64,000 bases of DNA from Ovis canadensis (GCF_042477335.2 NC_091255.1:48462501-48526500), one strand, 5' to 3'. Shown: positions 1 to 34,456, counted from the first letter of the stretch. Numbers and translations are program-made. Notes: generated by a model from the letters alone, not told the origin.

Positions 1-555
1 ATGGTGGTCTCTGTTCCCAGGCAAGATTGTGGGGGGACTTTGCTGTCTTGTTTACTACTCTACTGCCAGCACTAGTACAGAATTTGCCTCAGGGTAGGCC
101 TAGCAGGAGATCGCATCTATCATCAACAAACGGTTGAAAAAAACAAAAATGACATTTGAATTGAAAGAAGCCATACTAAGACTTGCAGTTGACTTTCAGT
201 AAAAATGAAATTCAGAAGACAATGGAGCCACATATTTAAAATGCAGAAGGAAAATTAACTGTTAAAACCTAGAGTTTGATATATAAAAATATATATGACT
301 CAAAAATGAAGACTAATTATGTTTTCTGACAAACAGAAACAAAGAGAATTTGTCACTGCAGACCTTTAGTGAAAGGGATACTAAAAGGTGTTTTTCGAAT
401 AGAAGGAACACGTCCCCCATTGGGAAGCATACAAAGGAGGGACATGATAGAGTGAAGGTGGATATATGCATAATCTAGATGACTATGGACCACACAAAGT
501 GATAATGAGAAAGCTTTTGGGGTCATCTCTTTTGAATTTTATTAAACCTGGTTTA

Positions 556-748
556 TGGCTTCCCAGGTGGCTCAGTGGTAAAGAATTGGCCTGCCAATGC
601 AGGAGACACGGGTTTGATCTCTGGATCGGGACGATCCTCTGGAGAAGGGTATGGTAACCCACTCCAGCATTTGTGCCTGGAAAATTCCATAGACAGACAA
701 GCCTGGTGGACTACAGTCCATGAGGTTGCAAACAGTTGGACACGACTG

Positions 749-752
<4 letters not shown>
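556..752 (+). mobile_element. Bov-tA SINE
   Basis: A tRNA-Glu-like head (ggtggctcagtggtaaag) is followed by the BovB-derived tail ending in ttggacacgactgag. This two-part structure defines the ruminant Bov-tA family. The tail runs into a CA microsatellite. Confidence 0.9.

Positions 753-798
<46 letters not shown>
753..798 (+). repeat. (AC)n microsatellite
   Basis: An uninterrupted run of about 23 AC dinucleotides follows directly on the Bov-tA tail. It probably grew from the SINE 3' end and is likely polymorphic. Open frames through it encode only His-Thr or Cys-Val repeats and are not genes. Confidence 0.95.
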
Positions 799-800
<2 letters not shown>

Positions 801-987
801 GGCACTTGCTAAGACCGAACATGGAGTTTTTTGGTGTTGTGTTTGTTTAAGTGAATGAACAATGTAATTCATCATAAGAATTTGGGTGCCAAAGCTGGGC
901 TATCAAATCACCAGCATGATTCAGACTACTCTGAGATAAGAGAGATATCCTATTTCAAGAAAAATTAAGAGGATCTTTGGGAATAGG

Positions 988-1133
988 AAGTGAAAGTGAA
1001 AGTGTTAGTTGCTCAGTCCTGTCTGACTGTGTAGCCCACTAGGCTCCTCTGTTCATGGAATTGTCCATGCAAGAATACTGTAGTGGGTAGCCATTCCCTT
1101 CTCCAGGGGATCTTCCCAACCCAGGGATTGAAG
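988..1133 (-). mobile_element. Bov-tA SINE fragment
   Basis: Reverse-strand Bov-tA body: ttgctcag, the ggctcctctgt block and ggggatcttcccaaccc are all visible. The tRNA-like head is truncated. Confidence 0.8.
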
Positions 1134-1196
1134 CATAATTAGTGTGTGTGTAATGATTGCCTTTTCCTCCACTCCACTCTCTGGATTCTATTCTTT

Positions 1197-1341
1197 CTTT
1201 TTTTAAATTGATTTATTTATTTGACTGAAGCGGGTCTTTGATTTGGCATGTGGGATCTAGTGCCCTGACCAGGGATTGAACCCACGGCCCCTGCACCAGG
1301 AGCTCGGAGTCTTAGCCACTGGACCACCAGGGAAGTCCCTG
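1197..1341 (-). mobile_element. CHR-type tRNA-derived SINE
   Basis: Reverse orientation: it begins with a T-rich tract (the A-tail of the element) and ends ccactggaccaccagggaag. The tgaccagggattgaaccc block is typical of cetartiodactyl CHR SINEs. Confidence 0.8.
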
Positions 1342-1964
1342 CATTCTACTCTTTCACTCTGTCAGCAAACATTTCCTGAGCCCCTAGCCCTAGCACCAAG
1401 GTAAGGCCCAGCTCCAGGAGGCACCATTCATATTTTATGTTCTGTGAATGGCGCTCAGGGGTGCCCATTCACATTATATTTTCCAGCAAATGGTACCTTT
1501 TTCAGTTCAATATGACATGAATAGTGTCCCCTGGAGTTGGGCACCCAGTTTGATACTGATTGGGAAACTGAAATGAATAAAATAACCACTCAGCCCTCCA
1601 GGAGCTGACTGAAAATAATCGAGTGCTAATACTGTTTTGCATCTGATGGATCAGTTCTTTCTTTTTTCTCACTCCCTTTAAAAGTTAAAAATAGTTGAAG
1701 TATGTGTGATAGACTAGTTCTTTTATAATACAATATTTTATTTTGTCCTTACTATAACGCTTGGATGAAATTTTTACTAAGATCCCCACTTAAAAATGAG
1801 GAAATTTAGGATTAAAGAAGATGTAATACTGACAGAGTACGGATTCTCCTTCTGAGAAACAGAGCTCTTAAAACTTTCAAGGTTCCAATTTAGGAAGCCT
1901 CATCCTATATCAAACATCTTAAAATGCGGCAGCATGCACATTAAATAAAAATTATAAATAGTCA

Positions 1965-2440
1965 CTTCATGGGAAATAGATGGGGAAAGAGCGGAAACAG
2001 TGGAAACAGTGTCAGACTTTATTTTTGGGGGCTCCAAAATCACTGCAGATGGTGATTGCAGCCCTGAAATTAAAAGACGCTTACTCCTTGGAAGAAAAGT
2101 TATGACCAACCTAGATAGTATATTCAAAAACAGAGACATTACTTTGCCGACTAAGGTCCGTCTAGTCAAGGCTATGGTTTTTCCTGTGGTCATGTATGGA
2201 CATGAAAGTTGGACTGTGAAGAAGGCTGAGCACCGAAGAATTGATGCTTTTGAACTGTGGCGTTGGAGAAGACTCTTGAGAGTCCCTTGGACTGCAAGGA
2301 GATCCAACTAGTCCATTCTAAAGGAGATCAGCCCTGGGATTACTTTGGAGGGACAGGGAGGCCTGGTGTGCTGCGATTCATGGGGTCGCAAAGATTCGGA
2401 CACGACTGAGCGACTGAACTGAACTGAACTGATATATAAA
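1965..2440 (+). mobile_element. BovB (RTE) LINE, 3' fragment
   Basis: An open stretch at 2000-2311 encodes the C-terminal part of the BovB reverse-transcriptase protein, with recognisable pieces such as FGGSKITADGDC, RRLLLGRKVMTNLDS, VKAMVFPVVMYG and RRLLRVPWTARRSN. It is followed by the BovB 3' end and terminal ctgaactgaactgaactg units. The copy is severely 5'-truncated, as is usual for BovB, and is not a host gene. Confidence 0.92.
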
Positions 2441-3047
2441 TTGAATTGAGTTTATGTAAATAGTTTACATATTGCTATATTTTGTACATCTTTAATAAAA
2501 TATTAATTGTTTTTCTGCAGTTTTCTTATCGTATTTTGGAGCTAGCATTGAAAATTTTTTCACGCCTCAAACATTTTTTAGGTCCTTGAAAATTCATGGC
2601 TATCCAATGGAGAAAACAATCCTAGATTAAAGGTGGAGAGGTCTGTCATGTTGTCCTGATGGGAGACGAGATGTTTCTTTGGGACATCTCTTGAGAACTT
2701 TTCCTGCCAGAAGAAACAATTACCAGGCTTCTCCATCGCCCCACTTTTCAGCCCAGAGGTCCTCCTTTCCTTGCTCAAGAGCTCCCTCATCTTAATCTGT
2801 TTCCTAACTTGGATTTGGTTTTTTATGTGAGTCACAGCCTGCAAAGTCATTGATTCATTCCTTCAACTCAGCCTTATTGAGCCCTACTGGGTGTTAGCAA
2901 TTGCACTAGGAAAAAAATAAATGAATCAGAAATCCTTCCAAGTCTAGGGAGGAGAAAGACAAGAGCAAACATTACAGTGTACTGAGGGCTCATAGGCAAA
3001 CTGACCATATTCTTAGAATAAAAAATTGAGGGATAGTCTACAGTGAG

Positions 3048-3201
3048 GCTTTCACTTTTCACTTTCATGCATTGGAGAGGGAAATGGCAACCCACTCCTT
3101 CTTGCCTGGAGAATCCCAGGGACAGTGAAGCCTGGTAGGCTGCCGTCTATGGGGTCGCACAGAGTCAGACACGACTGAGGTGACTTAGCAGCAGCAGCAG
3201 C
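3048..3201 (+). mobile_element. BOV-A2 SINE, partial
   Basis: Contains cactttcatgcattggag, the agcctggtaggctgccgtct block and gacacgactgaggtgactt, ending in an AGC-repeat tail. Only one of the two A units of a full BOV-A2 is present. Confidence 0.85.
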
Positions 3202-3359
3202 TACAGTGAGGATTCCTCCTAATTTATCAAATAGGTATTGCAGTTTACCATGTGCAAGTCTCTGGGGACAGAGCAATGACCAAGGTACCATTTTTCCCAT
3301 GGTCAGAGGAGGAAGACAGGCAATAAATGAATGTTAAACAAAAGACCAGGATAATTTAA

Positions 3360-4330
3360 CTGCTAATACCAAGAGCACATTGGTATGATCATTATGTAGG
3401 ACTGTTTCAGTTCAGTTCAGTTCAGTCGCTCAGTTGTGTCCAACTCTTTGCATCCCCATGAATTGCAGCACGCCAGGCCTCCCTTGTCCACCACCATCTC
3501 CTGGAGTTCACTCAAACTCACGCCCATCGAGTCGGGTGATGCCATTCAGCCATCTCATCCTCTGTTGTCCCCTTCTCCTCCTGCCCCCCATCCCTCCCAG
3601 CATCAGAGTCTTTTCCAATGAGTTAACTCTTCGCATGAGGTGGCCAAAGTACTGGAGTTTCAGCTTTAGCATCATTCCTTCCAAAGAACATCCAGGGCTG
3701 ATAGCCTTTAGAACGGACTGGTTGGATCTCCTTGTAGGACTGTTTAGCACTGTGTAAAATATACATACCCTTTAATCCAATAATTTCCATAGACTCTCTA
3801 ACCAGCAATTTCTCTCCTAGGTATATCTACATGTACACAATCTCTAGGTATACCTGCACAAGTGCAAAATGGGGTAAAGTACAAAGCTAGTCAAGGCAGC
3901 ATTATTCATTATTTTCAAAGCAGAAAAAAAAAAAAGAAAAAACTAAATGTCCAGCTATAGGGAATGAATTACATAAATTGAGGAAGATCCAGATAATTAT
4001 CATAGAACACAAAATAGAAATTAATGAGAATGGGGCAGATTTATAATATCCTGACATGGAAAAACCATCATGATATTTTTGGTAAGTATAAAAAAGCAAA
4101 ATACTGAACAATATGTGTGTGTCTACACATTACCTCGTGTGAGGAAAAACAAGAGTACATATATTATGTTTGTCATTTTTAGAGACTATACTTAGAAAGT
4201 GGAAATAATTGTTGCCTCTGGGGAGAGGTGGAACTGTGTATCTGGGTGACAAGGAAGTGAGAGATGTTTTTTATTCTTGTCCTTTGAAAACTTTGTGCCA
4301 TTTGTATGTCATCAGTTTGAAAACAGGAAT
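3360..4330 (+). mobile_element. Old L1 LINE 3' region, interrupted by BovB
   Basis: AT-rich sequence on both sides of the BovB insertion at 3404-3743 resembles the 3' end of an old mammalian L1 in sense orientation, including an L1-like stretch ending near attattcattattttcaaagc. It is highly diverged and family assignment is tentative. Confidence 0.55.
3404..3743 (-). mobile_element. BovB LINE 3' end, reverse
   Basis: Starts with repeated cagttcagtt units (the BovB 3' terminus reversed). In reverse translation it gives the BovB C-terminal signature GGRRRRGQQRMRWL. Flanking tgtaggactgtt occurs on both sides, a likely target-site duplication within the older L1. Confidence 0.88.
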
Positions 4331-6024
4331 AACGTAAAAACTCCGTTTCACATAGTCACAAGCACTGAGTAATATAATTGGAAAACAACCTGAATGAGGG
4401 AAGAAGGCAAAGGAGGGAGGAGGAGGAGGCCACTTTGGATTAGGTGGTCAGAGACCTTTCCGAGAAAGTGACATTTGAGCTGAAACCTGCTTGACCAGAA
4501 GAAGCCAGCCATGCTAACCCCTGGGGGCAGATTGTTCTAGGCTGAGGGAACAGCCGGTGCAAAGGCCCTAAGGCAGAAACAAGCTTGGCATCTTTGAAAG
4601 ACAGAAAAGAAAGCTGCATGACTGGAAGGCTCTGAGACCAGGTTCTGGCAGGTCTCAGGTCAAGGTGAAAAGTTTAGGCAACAGGAAGCCATTAGGAGGT
4701 GTTTTAGCACCGGAGCTAATGAAATGATGTGATTTATGTCAAAAACATTTTCTTTGGTATTGTATGGGAGAAAGGAAGGATTGAAAGCGGGCAAGATCCA
4801 AGATCACAGACCCATGCTTTTGCCTATGGAACTCATGGAAGCTTAGACCAGCTGGTGCTGGCATTGGGAAAAGATTAGATGAATTGGAAGAGGAATTGAT
4901 GGATTTTAAAAGATGACTGTATGGGAAGTGCAAGGAAAGAGAGGCATGGGTTCAGTCAACGAAATCATCTGAAACTGGAATTACCCCCCACCCCCCGTAT
5001 CAAGACTTCATGATTGCCACAGCTTGATGCTTCTGAAAGCCTCCTAGTCTCTTCTTCCCCAAACCGAAAGCCAGAGGTAAGAATGTCCTCATTCACACCC
5101 CAGTCGTCTGTATCTACAGCAGCAAGTGGGGTGTGCATGGGGTCCTCAAGGCTTGAAAAGAGCATGAAGACCCAGTGCTTGTGAAACAAGGAATCTGGAA
5201 TCCGCCAAAAAGATGACTCAATGGTGCTTTCAAGGGACAAGTTGTAGGGGTTGAAAGGGTCACTACTCCCACACCAAACCCACAATACTGTGACCAGGAA
5301 CCATTCAGGGCAAATCTCATATTTCAGATGGCAAAGTGAAGCCTTATTCAAGGCCACACAGCCCAGTTACCACTTGAGGACAGCCCCTCAGATGCACTTA
5401 AGGCACACGGTGAGCAGTTAGCACCAACACACTGATAGCACAGGACACGGGATCATAAGCCGGGACAGCTGTGCGTGCCCAGGCCAAGATGGAAGCCACG
5501 GCTGCTCCATGCATCTGCATCAAAGCCAGATGAGAGCTCGGGCAGCCTAGAGAGGGAGGAAGGCCAACTCCCCAGGCCTTGGCCTGCATTCCTGAGAGGG
5601 GCTGAGGGGCTGAGGGAGGCGATCGGGCAAGCCCAGTGCCTCACATGTCTGGTGTGTCCCTCTGGGCTCTGCCCCTTTGCTAACCTGGGGACTGGGGTTA
5701 ACAGACTGGCCTCCCAGAGGTTAGGTTGCAAGTTAAGGATAGGTTTTCTGACCAGAAACTTCCAAATTACTCTCCTGTGGCCCCAGAGAGGCCTTGTGCC
5801 TACTTTTGGGGAATCCTTCCAACAAACTAATTCATACAGATACTTCCCCAGCAAACCTTGCCCCAGACTAGAGGCCTTGTGGGGTAGGCCCCAGTTTGTG
5901 ACCTGGACCTTGGACTGTGGCCTGCGTCTCCTCCCTTTTTCTGTTTGTTTTCAGTCCTCTGACCCCAGGCTGGCTGTTGAGGTAGCCAGAGAGGACGAGA
6001 CTCTGGTGCCAACACATGCATACA

Positions 6025-6069
6025 CACACATACACACGTGCACACACACACATGCACACACACACACAA
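6025..6069 (+). repeat. (CA)-rich microsatellite
   Basis: Imperfect alternation of CA dinucleotides with occasional T or G. It is simple-sequence DNA with no coding meaning. Confidence 0.85.
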
Positions 6070-6650
6070 GGCCTCCTGTGCCCCCAGTGTCAGTGGCTGG
6101 TCAATGATTGACTGGTATTTCACAGGCTGCTGGTTCCAGCCCCCAGCCTGTTGACCCTTCGAGGTCACCTCCCTGAGCCAGAGCCCCTTCCTGCCTCTTC
6201 AGTGCTGGTGGTCACCTCCACTGCCTGTGGACCCAGTACCTGCAGCCAAAGACCCGCTCAGGCAGATCTGATGCGCTGCCCTCTGTCCTTCAGTCACCCT
6301 CTTCCTCTGCAATTGTCTCTGACTCCCCAGGCCCCTCACCAGATCCTTCTGGCAAACTCTCAGGTTCCTCCAGCAACCCCAGCAGTCCCCAGCCCCCCTT
6401 GCTCCCCCTGAGGCCCCCCCTCTGTCTTTGTCCCTCAGACATCCCCTTTCCTTGGCTGTCCTGCCAGGCCCTGCTGGAGGGGCAGTTGAGGGGAGAAGCG
6501 AATCAGCAGCGCCCACCCCTGCCCCCCTTCCTCTCCTCTTGTCAAACACCAGACAAGGTTTTCTCCCCTTCCTTCCTGGCTCTGAATGGGCTCTTTCTCT
6601 TTGGGAAACTCAGCCCCTCTGGAGCCTCCTCCCGGGGCGTGAAGTTCTGA

Positions 6651-6790
6651 CCCCACCCCCACCCCCACCGCCACCACCCCCCACCCCCACCGCCACCACC
6701 CCCCACCCCCACCGCCACCACCCCCCACCCCCACCGCCACCACCCCCCACCCCCACCGCCACCCCCCCCACCCCCACCCCCCGCCGCTCC
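6651..6790. repeat. C-rich 22-bp minisatellite
   Basis: About four to five tandem copies of a 22-bp unit beginning accgccaccacccccc, with a degenerate C/A continuation to about 6790. The + strand is almost pure C and A, so the - strand is very G-rich with repeated GGGGG and GGTGG runs that could form quadruplexes. The array lies about 3.3 kb upstream of ERBB2 exon 1. Several frames stay open through it on both strands because the units lack stops; these frames are artefacts. Confidence 0.9.
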
Positions 6791-7892
6791 TCCCCCCGAC
6801 TCCGGCTCCCACCGCCCCCCCACCAGTGACTCCGCCCTCCCCCAGCAGCCCTCCAGGACCGGGCATTGTCTCCAGCCCAAGTTTCCCCCTGAGATCTGAG
6901 ATGCAGAGAGGGTGGGCTTGTGTGGCCAGACCGGAGTAGGGGGTGGGGAGGCGAATTTTTGTGGAAGGAGGGACCAGTTTTTCCCCGGATTTCTTGGAGG
7001 AGCCTCCTTTGACTCCTTTGTCGGGACCTCAGGGAGAGTGGGTTCAAGGCTCTGGAGCTGAATGGATAAAGCCAAAGTCTCAGGGCTCCTCTTCTGCAAA
7101 ATGGGGAAGGACAACATCCCCTTTCTTGGTGCCCGAGGACTCAGAGAGATGAGGAGTGTGGCTCTGAGACAGAGGGTGGCACACAGTGGGGATCACGTGA
7201 AGGCGGCACCACAGCAATCTGGCTGGCAGGATGAACCCTCCACCATGGCAGGGAGCACTGGGCCCGGGGGCCAGGGGGCGTCTTCAGCCCTGACTCTAAC
7301 ACCCTGATGCTCTTGAAGCCACAAGCTTGGGTGCCTGGCGCAGGTGCAAGCCCTCCTGCGTGTGGCCAGCAAATGACTCTTGGAGCCAGAGCAGCGCCTC
7401 CTCTCTCTGAAGGGCTGAGAGGCCACGGGTCTGAGAAGCTCCTTGACTAGGGCCTGGGCTGGGGTGAGAATGAGGGGCTGGTTGTGCTGGCTGTTCTGCT
7501 TTTCCCTCGTTAGCCCCGACAATGTCTTGGGCAAATTTGTTAATGTGTTTGAGCCACCGTTTCCTCACCCCTAGAGAAAATAGGGATATTATTGATGCCC
7601 ATTATGAAGGGTCACTGTGTCCCCCCATACAGCAGTATTTCTTGAACATATGTGACTGTATTCCAAAGAATAAATCCATTGTACCTCATCACCCAGGACA
7701 CCCATGACTTACCCCACTTACTTGTAGTGAACCTTTTCGATTGCATTCTATTTCTTAACAACAACAAGAAAGTTTTTGTCCTGATTACTGAAATTAGTTT
7801 CACCACCAACCCAGTGTTTACTGATCTACAGTTGTTTGAACATTACTGGTTAGGGCCGGAGGTGGACTTACTATGGTCTTAAAGAGGAGTAA

Positions 7893-7998
7893 GGGGGATT
7901 TTCCTGGTCATCCAGTGGCTAAAACTCCTTGAGTCCACTGCAGGCGGCATGGGTTCCATCCCTGTTTGCTACAGGGAATGGCCAAAAAATAAATAAAG
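7893..7998 (+). mobile_element. CHR-type SINE, diverged
   Basis: Starts ttttcctggtcatccagtgg and ends with an A-rich tail after ggccaaaaaataaataaa. It matches the forward layout of CHR SINEs with many substitutions. Confidence 0.7.
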
Positions 7999-8165
7999 TG
8001 GGGTAAGTTTCAGGCTCCTCATCTGCATGTATGTGTCTAATTTTGTACTAACAACTTTGTTTTCCTTTTCTTAAAGAGAGTTCCTCAAATTTCCTAACTT
8101 CAGGCCCCACAGAACCTAGGTTTGCCCAGTATAACTAAACCTGAGACCACTTATTGGGCAGTTTT

Positions 8166-8450
8166 GTTGTCGTTGTTCAGTCACTAAGTCGTGTCTGGCT
8201 CTTTGCCACCCCATGAACTGCAGCATGCCAGGCTTGCCTGTTCTTCATGATCTCCTGGAGTTTGCTCAAAGTCATGTCCCTTGAGTCCGTGATGCCATCC
8301 AACCATCTCATCTTCTGTAGCCCTCTTCTCCTCCTGCCCTCAATCTTTCCCAATATCACAGTCTTTCCCAATGAGTTGACTCTTTGCATTGAGTAGCCAA
8401 AGTATTGGAACTTCAGCATCAGTCCTTCCAGTGAATATTCAGGGTTTGAT
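8166..8450 (-). mobile_element. BovB LINE 3' fragment, reverse
   Basis: Reverse translation of 8177-8419 reads [33 protein letters not shown] and [20 protein letters not shown], the C-terminal end of the BovB polyprotein. The 5' part is missing. Confidence 0.92.
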
Positions 8451-8645
8451 TTCCTTTTACTATGTGCTAGATACTATGCTGAGAGCTTCGGGAGTATTAT
8501 CTCCTTTAACCCCTAGTAGTCTGTCAGATACTATTTTACAAGTGAGCCAGCTGAGACACAGAGAGGCTCAGTCACTTGCCCAAGGTCACACAGCTAACAC
8601 GTGGTGGAGTTGAGATTTGAACTGAGGTCATCCTGATCCCAGACC
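8447..8645. mobile_element. MIR SINE
   Basis: Contains ttgcccaaggtcacacagct and the upstream tatgtgctagatactatgc block, both hallmarks of the ancient mammalian MIR family. Confidence 0.8.
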
Positions 8646-9175
8646 GCCCTGTTCTCTGGACCTTACCGTGAAAGTGCTGGCCTAGAACCACGCTAGGAAT
8701 AAGGAAGCAGTTTAAGAGATGCTAATGTCCTTCTTCTCCACCCCCAGTAAGTGCCTCTGATCCCCTCTGAGCAGCACAGTCCTGCTCTAGGCTGAACATT
8801 TCAGCATTCCAACTAGAGTTGCCAGTTTTAGCAAATAAAAATAAGGATGCCCAGTTAAATTTGAATTTCAGATAGACAACAAGTCATTTGTTAGGGCAGG
8901 TATATCTCGTGCAATATTTTGTTGGCATTCCCAACAAAAACCTAGCTTTCCTTCCATCCCCACCCCCACTCCACCCTCCACCCAATCTTAGCAACTGAGT
9001 CAGGGGCTCCAGGTAGAATGAGGGGTGGGGAGGTCGAATGGAGCAGGCTAATAAAAGACAAAGGTCAGAGAAGGAATCTTGGATGAGTTGGGTGCTGAGT
9101 GCCCCATAAAGTAACAAGGATGCTCTTTGAAGGATTGAGATGTAGGTTTCTCCAATTTGACTCTTTCTCCAAACT

Positions 9176-9266
9176 TGTGCTGCTGCTGCTAAGCCGCTTC
9201 AGTGGTGTCCGACTCTGTGCGACCCCATAGACGGCAGCCCACCAGGCTCCCCCATTGCCCTCTCCA
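9176..9266 (-). mobile_element. BOV-A2 SINE fragment
   Basis: gctgctgctgctaagccgct followed by the reversed BOV-A unit (gtccgactctgtgcgacccc), truncated after about 90 bp. Confidence 0.85.
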
Positions 9267-9584
9267 TCTCCAAACTTGTAGACTCCCTTAAAACCATGCT
9301 TTTCAAAGTGGAAAATATACCTAAAAGATTCCAGAAAGGTATGCCAGTGAGTCCTGGATGCCACAGATTAAAGGCAAAACATCCCCCTCCTTGACTAACA
9401 TTTTCACTTGAGGATGTGCTAGGAAAACCATTACTTGGTATTAAATAGGCATCTGATGGAGTAGGATGCAAACGGCCAGGAATGTTTTAAGATAAAACCT
9501 GTGATTTAAAAGAAAGTTCAGGATGGCAAGCTGAAGTGTTTGCCCCAGACTCTCGGGGAAGGGAGGCGCGATCACCCTCCTCTC

Positions 9585-9625
9585 CTTGGGGGGGGGGTTC
9601 TTCTTGGGGGATGGGGGGGGTTCCT
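9585..9625 (+). repeat. G-run tract upstream of the ERBB2 promoter
   Basis: Two long G homopolymers (about 9 and 8 bases) plus a third G run occur within about 30 bp, roughly 250 bp upstream of the predicted start site. It is a possible G-quadruplex; whether it matters for transcription is unknown. Confidence 0.6.
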
Positions 9626-9789
9626 CCATGGAAACGGGCGAAAATTGCTGCCGGCGTCCAGGCGCTGGGAGCGACGCACCCAGGCCTGCGCGGAGAGAGG
9701 GAGAAAGTGAAGCTGGGAGTTGCCACTCCCAGGGACTTGCTGGAATGCGGTTGGAGGGGGTGGTGGGGGGGGCGAGCTGAGAGCGCGCT

Positions 9790-9880
9790 TGCTCCCAAGC
9801 ACAGGAGAAGGAGGAGGAGGAGGAGGAGGAGGAGGGCTGCCTTGAGGAAGTACAAGAATGAAGTTGTGGAGCTGAGATTC
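9790..9880 (+). promoter_or_regulatory. ERBB2: ERBB2 proximal promoter
   Basis: This block aligns by eye with the human ERBB2 core promoter. It has a GGA-repeat purine tract (about 9802-9836), the ETS-type GAGGAA motif at 9844-9849, and the conserved gaatgaagttgtgga downstream block. Where human has a CCAAT box this sequence reads CCAAG (9795-9799). Where human has a TATAA element it reads TACAA (9851-9855). Transcription probably starts near 9870-9880, by analogy with human. The rat neu promoter is also reported to lack both boxes, so this may be a TATA-less promoter driven by the ETS site and GC-rich DNA. Confidence 0.75.
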
Positions 9881-10019
9881 CCCTCCGTCGTGCCCACGGA
9901 GCCAAGACGAGCCGCTGAGGCCGCCGACCGCTCCAGGGCCCGGTGCCCTTTCCGGCGCTAGCGCCCGGCCCCCGCCACTCGCCCGCCAGGCGCCCTCCCC
10001 GCCCGGTCCAGCCGGAGCC

Positions 10020-10040
10020 ATGGGGCAGGAGCGGCAGTGA
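10020..10040 (+). promoter_or_regulatory. ERBB2: ERBB2 upstream ORF (6 codons)
   Basis: A short ORF encoding MGQERQ ends in TGA five nucleotides (gcacc) before the main ATG at 10046. Human ERBB2 carries a six-codon uORF (MGPEPQ) at the same position and spacing, which is known to limit translation of the receptor. Length, stop position and spacing are kept here while the peptide differs at two codons. That fits the view that termination position, rather than peptide sequence, matters; this last point is inference. Confidence 0.85.
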
Positions 10041-10045
10041 GCACC

Positions 10046-33522
<23,477 letters not shown>

Positions 33523-34052
33523 GCCAAAAGGCCAGGGCCACTGAGGCCCTGCTGAACCCTCAGGGCATGTGGAAGGCCTGACTTCTGGCCCACGTCGGCA
33601 CCAGGCAGGGAGCAGGCCCTTGGATCACGTCCAGGGGAGCCTGCCATGCCAGAAATCTCCTTTCCTACTTCAACTCCTAGGTGGCTGAGAGCGGCCCAGC
33701 CTGACTTCTTCCAGACCCTTGGCACTGAACGACTTAGGGAGGCTGGGCCGAGTGCGAAGAAGGCCCCAAGGGGGTGTCTAGGAACTACAGCAACCCATTC
33801 AGAGACTGTCCCTGAGACCCAGCTCTGTCCCTGGGAAGGAGGGAGCAGCAGCAGCACCCAGATCCAGCCTTTGTACAGACTTTTTTGGTTTTGTTTTTAC
33901 TTATGTTTTTTTGTTTATTTGTTTTTTTTAAAAATGAAATAAGGACTCGGTGGAGAGTGGGTATTGGAGCAGGGGCATCCCTGGGGTTGGGGGAGGGATG
34001 TCCTCCACACTCACTTTCTCCATTTGCAAATATATTTTGGAAAACAGCTGGA
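33523..34052 (+). terminator. ERBB2: ERBB2 3' UTR and poly(A) region
   Basis: Two hexamer positions match human landmarks. At 33938-33943 the human-like AATAAA reads AATAAG. Further on, AATATA at 34029-34034 is followed by ttttggaaaacagctg, the sequence at which the human transcript ends. Cleavage is therefore most likely near 34050. A T-rich tract lies at about 33878-33930. Confidence 0.75.
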
Positions 34053-34399
34053 CACCAGCCTATGTCTAGGGGTGGCTTGGAGCTGTCCCTTTACTGCTCA
34101 CCTCCTAACTTACATTCAGTTCATCTTTCCTGGAGGGACTGGCTAGGAATCTTGGGAAAGTTTGAATTAGGAGCCTACTTCCAGTTTTCTGGCTCTTGGG
34201 TTGCGGGGAAACTGGGAATTGGGATTCTGATATGAGAGCTCTTTGAAAAGATCATTCTTAGGAAAAAAAAGAACTCCTAAGGCCACCCACCCACCAGAAT
34301 GGGGTAATTTCCTCTCTGTAGGTAGGGGGAGTCAGGGAAGGACAGAGGAAACAAGATGCACTGTTGACTCATTTTTCTTAAGAGTAGCTAGGGACAGGG

Positions 34400-34456
34400 A
34401 ATCGTGCAGTCCATGGGGTCGCAAAGAGTCAGACATGACTTAGTGACTAAACAAAT
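34400..34456 (+). mobile_element. Bov-tA 3' remnant between ERBB2 and MIEN1
   Basis: cagtccatggggtcgcaaag followed by gacatgacttagtgacta is the tail end only of a Bov-tA. It sits in the roughly 0.5-kb gap between the two convergent genes. Confidence 0.85.

Larger units (their letters stand above)
1..9790. other. Upstream DNA 5' of the canonical ERBB2 promoter
   Basis: No exon of a recognisable gene was found here. The stretch is AT-rich unique DNA (1-550, 1342-1960, 2441-3040, 4330-5350) mixed with ruminant LINE and SINE copies listed separately, then GC-richer DNA from about 5.4 to 7.5 kb. In human, a distal ERBB2 promoter close to PGAP3 lies roughly 12 kb upstream of the canonical one, so this region is probably intronic for that longer transcript. 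That is inference from gene order, and no distal exon could be identified. The 4380-4740 part resembles a diverged mammalian interspersed repeat of a family I could not name. Confidence 0.5.

Noticed and set aside
2000-2311. A 103-codon frame that looks protein-like
   Set aside because: It is the C-terminal part of the BovB reverse-transcriptase protein in a truncated LINE copy, not a host gene.
6428-7117. Overlapping Pro-rich (+) and Gly/Trp-rich (-) open frames
   Set aside because: They are products of the C-rich minisatellite, open on both strands because the repeat unit lacks stops.
1-9790. PGAP3, the human neighbour of ERBB2
   Set aside because: No PGAP3 exon was recognised on the - strand. 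In human its 5' end is about 12 kb from the canonical ERBB2 start, which would fall just outside the window.
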